Under the pieces are notes generated by a model. It was not told where the DNA came from, made no database searches, and saw only the letters and a program-made list of their open reading frames with translations. Positions 5,018-6,753 of a stretch of DNA of 6,753 bases are shown piece by piece. Every line of letters starts with the position of its first letter. Position 1 is the first letter of the stretch. The stretch spans positions 1 to 6,753 of the forward strand of contig JALOLM010000119.1 of NCBI GenBank assembly GCA_025455985.1, given 5' to 3'. The stretch comes from Candidatus Nanopelagicales bacterium (GTDB lineage Bacteria; Actinomycetota; Actinomycetes; S36-B12; UBA10799). A program made the position numbers and the translations under genes.

Positions 5018-5469
5018 GCGTCGAAGCGCGGCTCGCCGACTTGGGCCTGACGCTGCCCGAGGTGCCCGCGCCGGTGGCCGCGTACGTGCCGGCGGTGCGT
5101 TCAGGGGCCTACGTCTACACGTCGGGGCAACTGCCTTTCTCTCACGGGGCACTGCTGCAAACAGGTCTCGTCGGCGCTGAGGTGAGCGTTGAGGACGCGG
5201 TGGTTTGTGCGCGTCAGTGCGCGCTGAATGCGCTGGCAGCCGTGGCTTCGCAGGCCGCCGGACTGGAGAACGTGCGCATCGTCAAGGTGGTCGGCTTCGT
5301 GGCCAGCGCCGCGGGATTCACCGCCCAGCCGCAGGTCATCAACGGCGCCTCGGAACTCATCGGGGAGATCCTCGGCGATCGCGGCGTTCACGCCCGGTCG
5401 GCAGTCGGCGTGGCGGCTCTGCCGCTAGGAGCCCCGGTCGAGGTCGAGGTAGTCGCCGAGGTTCTCTGA
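5014..5469 (+). CDS. RidA/YjgF-family protein
   Basis: RidA-family proteins are small trimeric enzymes; archetypal members hydrolyse reactive enamines and imines released by PLP enzymes. The 151-residue product carries the core of the fold: VYTSGQLPF (34-42), the helical stretch around ARQCALNALA, VRIVKVVGFVAS (87-98) and the final ARSAVGVAALPLGAPVEVE block (127-145). Arg128 aligns with the substrate-carboxylate-binding arginine of E. coli RidA (Arg105). It is about 20 residues longer than archetypal RidA, and it resembles the 151-aa subgroup that includes Rv3678c, whose activity I do not know. The GTG start overlaps the previous stop and has no real Shine-Dalgarno, so reinitiation is likely. 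The stop overlaps the Nudix ATG by one base. Confidence 0.9.
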   Translation: MSVEARLADLGLTLPEVPAPVAAYVPAVRSGAYVYTSGQLPFSHGALLQTGLVGAEVSVEDAVVCARQCALNALAAVASQAAGLENVRIVKVVGFVASAAGFTAQPQVINGASELIGEILGDRGVHARSAVGVAALPLGAPVEVEVVAEVL

Positions 5470-6179
5470 TGCGCCTGCCGGAGGAGTTGAAGGCGCGCGC
5501 CAGGGCCGTCGTATATGGCGGTGAGTGGACGCCGCCAGCGACGCGTCCGGCGTCGACTCTGGTGCTGCTGCGCGACGGATCCGACGGCCTCGAAGTGGCG
5601 TTGCTGCAGAAGGCGGCGAACCTGGGCTTCGCCAAGGGGATGTACGTCTTCCCGGGGGGCGCCCTCGACGATGCCGATGCCCAGTGGGGAGACCCGTGGG
5701 CCGTGGCGGCCATCCGCGAGACGTTCGAGGAGTGCGGGGTGCTCTTGAGCCGGCCTGCGCCGACCGGGGACCTGCAGCATCTGCGCGATGCGGACTTCGG
5801 TCGGACATTGCGGGAGCGCAACCTTGAGCCTGACCTCGCCGCTCTGCGACCCTTCGCCCACTGGGTGACCCCAGAGGTCGAATCGCGGCGTTTCGACACC
5901 CGCTTCTTCGCCGCCGCGCTTCCGGCCGGGCAGGATCTGGCGGGACTCAGCGCGGAGCACCAGGCCGTGGGGTGGTTCAGGCCGGAGGCGACCGGCGAAC
6001 TGCCGATGCTGCCGCCGACGGCTGCGGCGCTGGCCGAGCTCGCGCCGTTCGACACAGTGGCCGCTGCATTGGCAGTCGACAGGGCGCCGGTGCCCATAAT
6101 GCCCCGCCCGGTGGCTGCCGGTGATGGCGAGGTCGACTGGATCCTGGTCAATGAACGAACCGGTGAGCGGCTGTTGTGA
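5469..6179 (+). CDS. Nudix hydrolase, NUDT19/CoA-pyrophosphatase-like
   Basis: Nudix enzymes cleave nucleoside diphosphates linked to another group. The 236-residue protein has the Nudix fold opening (STLVLLRDGSDGLEVALLQK, in part 29-48), GMYVFPGGALDDADAQW (57-73) and the catalytic helix RETFEECGV (83-91), in which Glu84, Glu87 and Glu88 are the metal-binding set. The upstream part of the box departs from the standard Gx5E spacing: Gly64 to the acidic Asp75 is longer. HWVTPE (131-136) followed by RRFDTRFFAAALP resembles NUDT19-type acyl-CoA hydrolases, so CoA derivatives are a reasonable guess, not proved. The ATG overlaps the RidA-like stop (TGATG), and GAGG at 5458-5461 supports it with a 7-nt spacer. 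M. tuberculosis appears to lack this gene at the locus, while Streptomyces has one, from memory. Confidence 0.88.
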   Translation: MRLPEELKARARAVVYGGEWTPPATRPASTLVLLRDGSDGLEVALLQKAANLGFAKGMYVFPGGALDDADAQWGDPWAVAAIRETFEECGVLLSRPAPTGDLQHLRDADFGRTLRERNLEPDLAALRPFAHWVTPEVESRRFDTRFFAAALPAGQDLAGLSAEHQAVGWFRPEATGELPMLPPTAAALAELAPFDTVAAALAVDRAPVPIMPRPVAAGDGEVDWILVNERTGERLL

Positions 6180-6753
6180 CCGGCTTCGTGGCAATGCCAG
6201 CAAGCATGGGCCCCTGGACTGGGGGCCGGTTCGACGGTGGCGCGTGTGTGTTGGCGGGTAATCCCGGGCCGATGACGTTGGACGGCACCAACACCTGGCT
6301 GCTTGAGGCGGGCGATGACGCGGTGGTCCTGGTGGATCCCGGACCGGACAGCCCTGAGCATCTGGAAGCGGTGCGTGACGAACTCGGGGACCGGCGCGTG
6401 GTCGAGATCCTGCTCACCCACGGACATGCCGATCACAGCGCCGGCGCGCGATTGTTCGCCGGTGCTTTCGGTGCGCGGGTCAGAGCGCTGGACCCGGCGC
6501 ACAGACTCGGCGACGAAGGTCTGTCGCACGGCGACGTCGTCGAGCACGCCGACCTGCTCATCCGCATCGTTGGCACCCCCGGTCACACCCACGATTCGGT
6601 GAGCATGCACTTGCCGCGGCAGGCCGCGCTGCTGACCGGCGACACCATCCTGGGCAGGGGGACCACCGTGGTGGCTCACCCCGACGGCCGGCTGGCTGAG
6701 TACCTGCAGTCGTTGCACACGTTGCAGGAGTTGGTGCAGGCCGCCGGCGTGAC
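6176..6753 (+). CDS. Metallo-beta-lactamase-fold hydrolase (LACTB2/Rv3677c-like), 3' end cut off by the window
   Basis: The 192 visible codons encode a two-metal hydrolase of the glyoxalase II/LACTB2 branch. Metal ligands are visible: HGHADH (His82, His84, Asp86, His87), PGHTHDS with His137, and TGDTILGRGTT with Asp156; the last His ligand would lie beyond the right edge. NPGPMTLDGTNTWLL (29-43) and VDPGPD (53-58) are typical of the branch. Members hydrolyse thioesters, phosphodiesters or RNA, so the substrate cannot be assigned; true beta-lactamase activity is unlikely, as no signal peptide is present. The GTG start overlaps the Nudix stop (GTGA), with GGTGAG 8 nt upstream. ATGs at 6194 and 6206 are possible but less favoured starts because they break the overlap. 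In related genomes a crp-family gene lies next to this region. Confidence 0.92.
   Translation, partial: MTGFVAMPASMGPWTGGRFDGGACVLAGNPGPMTLDGTNTWLLEAGDDAVVLVDPGPDSPEHLEAVRDELGDRRVVEILLTHGHADHSAGARLFAGAFGARVRALDPAHRLGDEGLSHGDVVEHADLLIRIVGTPGHTHDSVSMHLPRQAALLTGDTILGRGTTVVAHPDGRLAEYLQSLHTLQELVQAAGV

Noticed and set aside
5357..6718. A 453-codon open frame on the minus strand across the RidA, Nudix and hydrolase genes.
   Set aside because: It lies antisense to three genes with clear family motifs; its translation is rich in Arg, Ser and Pro and has no recognisable domain. It is a by-product of high GC.
6176..6753. Antibiotic-resistance beta-lactamase reading.
   Set aside because: There is no signal peptide, and the TLDGTNTW and GRGTT segments place it in the LACTB2/glyoxalase II-like branch.

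Overview
The window comes from a high-GC actinobacterium. GC-biased codon use, GTG starts, several candidate leaderless promoters and above all gene content and order point this way. The series penicillin-binding protein / WhiB-type regulator / paired ArsA-Get3-like ATPases / 51-aa DUF4177 protein / RidA-like protein / metallo-beta-lactamase-fold hydrolase matches, from memory, the Mycobacterium tuberculosis segment Rv3682-Rv3677c (ponA2, whiB4, Rv3680, Rv3679, Rv3678A, Rv3678c, Rv3677c) and the Streptomyces segment around wblA. A YceI gene between the WhiB and ATPase genes and a Nudix gene between RidA and the hydrolase make it unlike M. tuberculosis; the Nudix gene is Streptomyces-like. I cannot name the genus.

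Layout. Positions 1-1340 (minus): the first 446 codons of a class A penicillin-binding protein, cut at the left edge. 1341-1645: a 305-bp divergent regulatory region. 1646-1957 (plus): a WblA/WhiB4-type iron-sulfur regulator. 1958-2038: a short convergent spacer with a strong hairpin. 2039-2587 (minus): a cytoplasmic YceI protein, preceded by a two-palindrome operator. 2680-4805 (minus): two ArsA/Get3-like ATPase genes with an ATGA overlap. 4806-4861: a 56-bp divergent promoter region with a central dyad. 4862-6753 (plus): DUF4177, RidA-like, Nudix and metallo-beta-lactamase-fold genes, joined by 1-4 bp overlaps, the last one cut at the right edge.

How the parts may work together. The ATPase pair looks like an obligate partnership: one subunit keeps the trans-acting P-loop lysine, the other keeps the DPA switch aspartate, so a heterodimer would have one well-equipped ATP site. 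The divergent operon combines three small-molecule enzyme families (RidA-like, Nudix, hydrolase) with a tiny conserved protein, which suggests metabolite repair or clean-up; this is inference. The cell-wall synthase and the WhiB regulator share one intergenic region and could be co-controlled. No mobile element, CRISPR array, rRNA or tRNA gene was seen.
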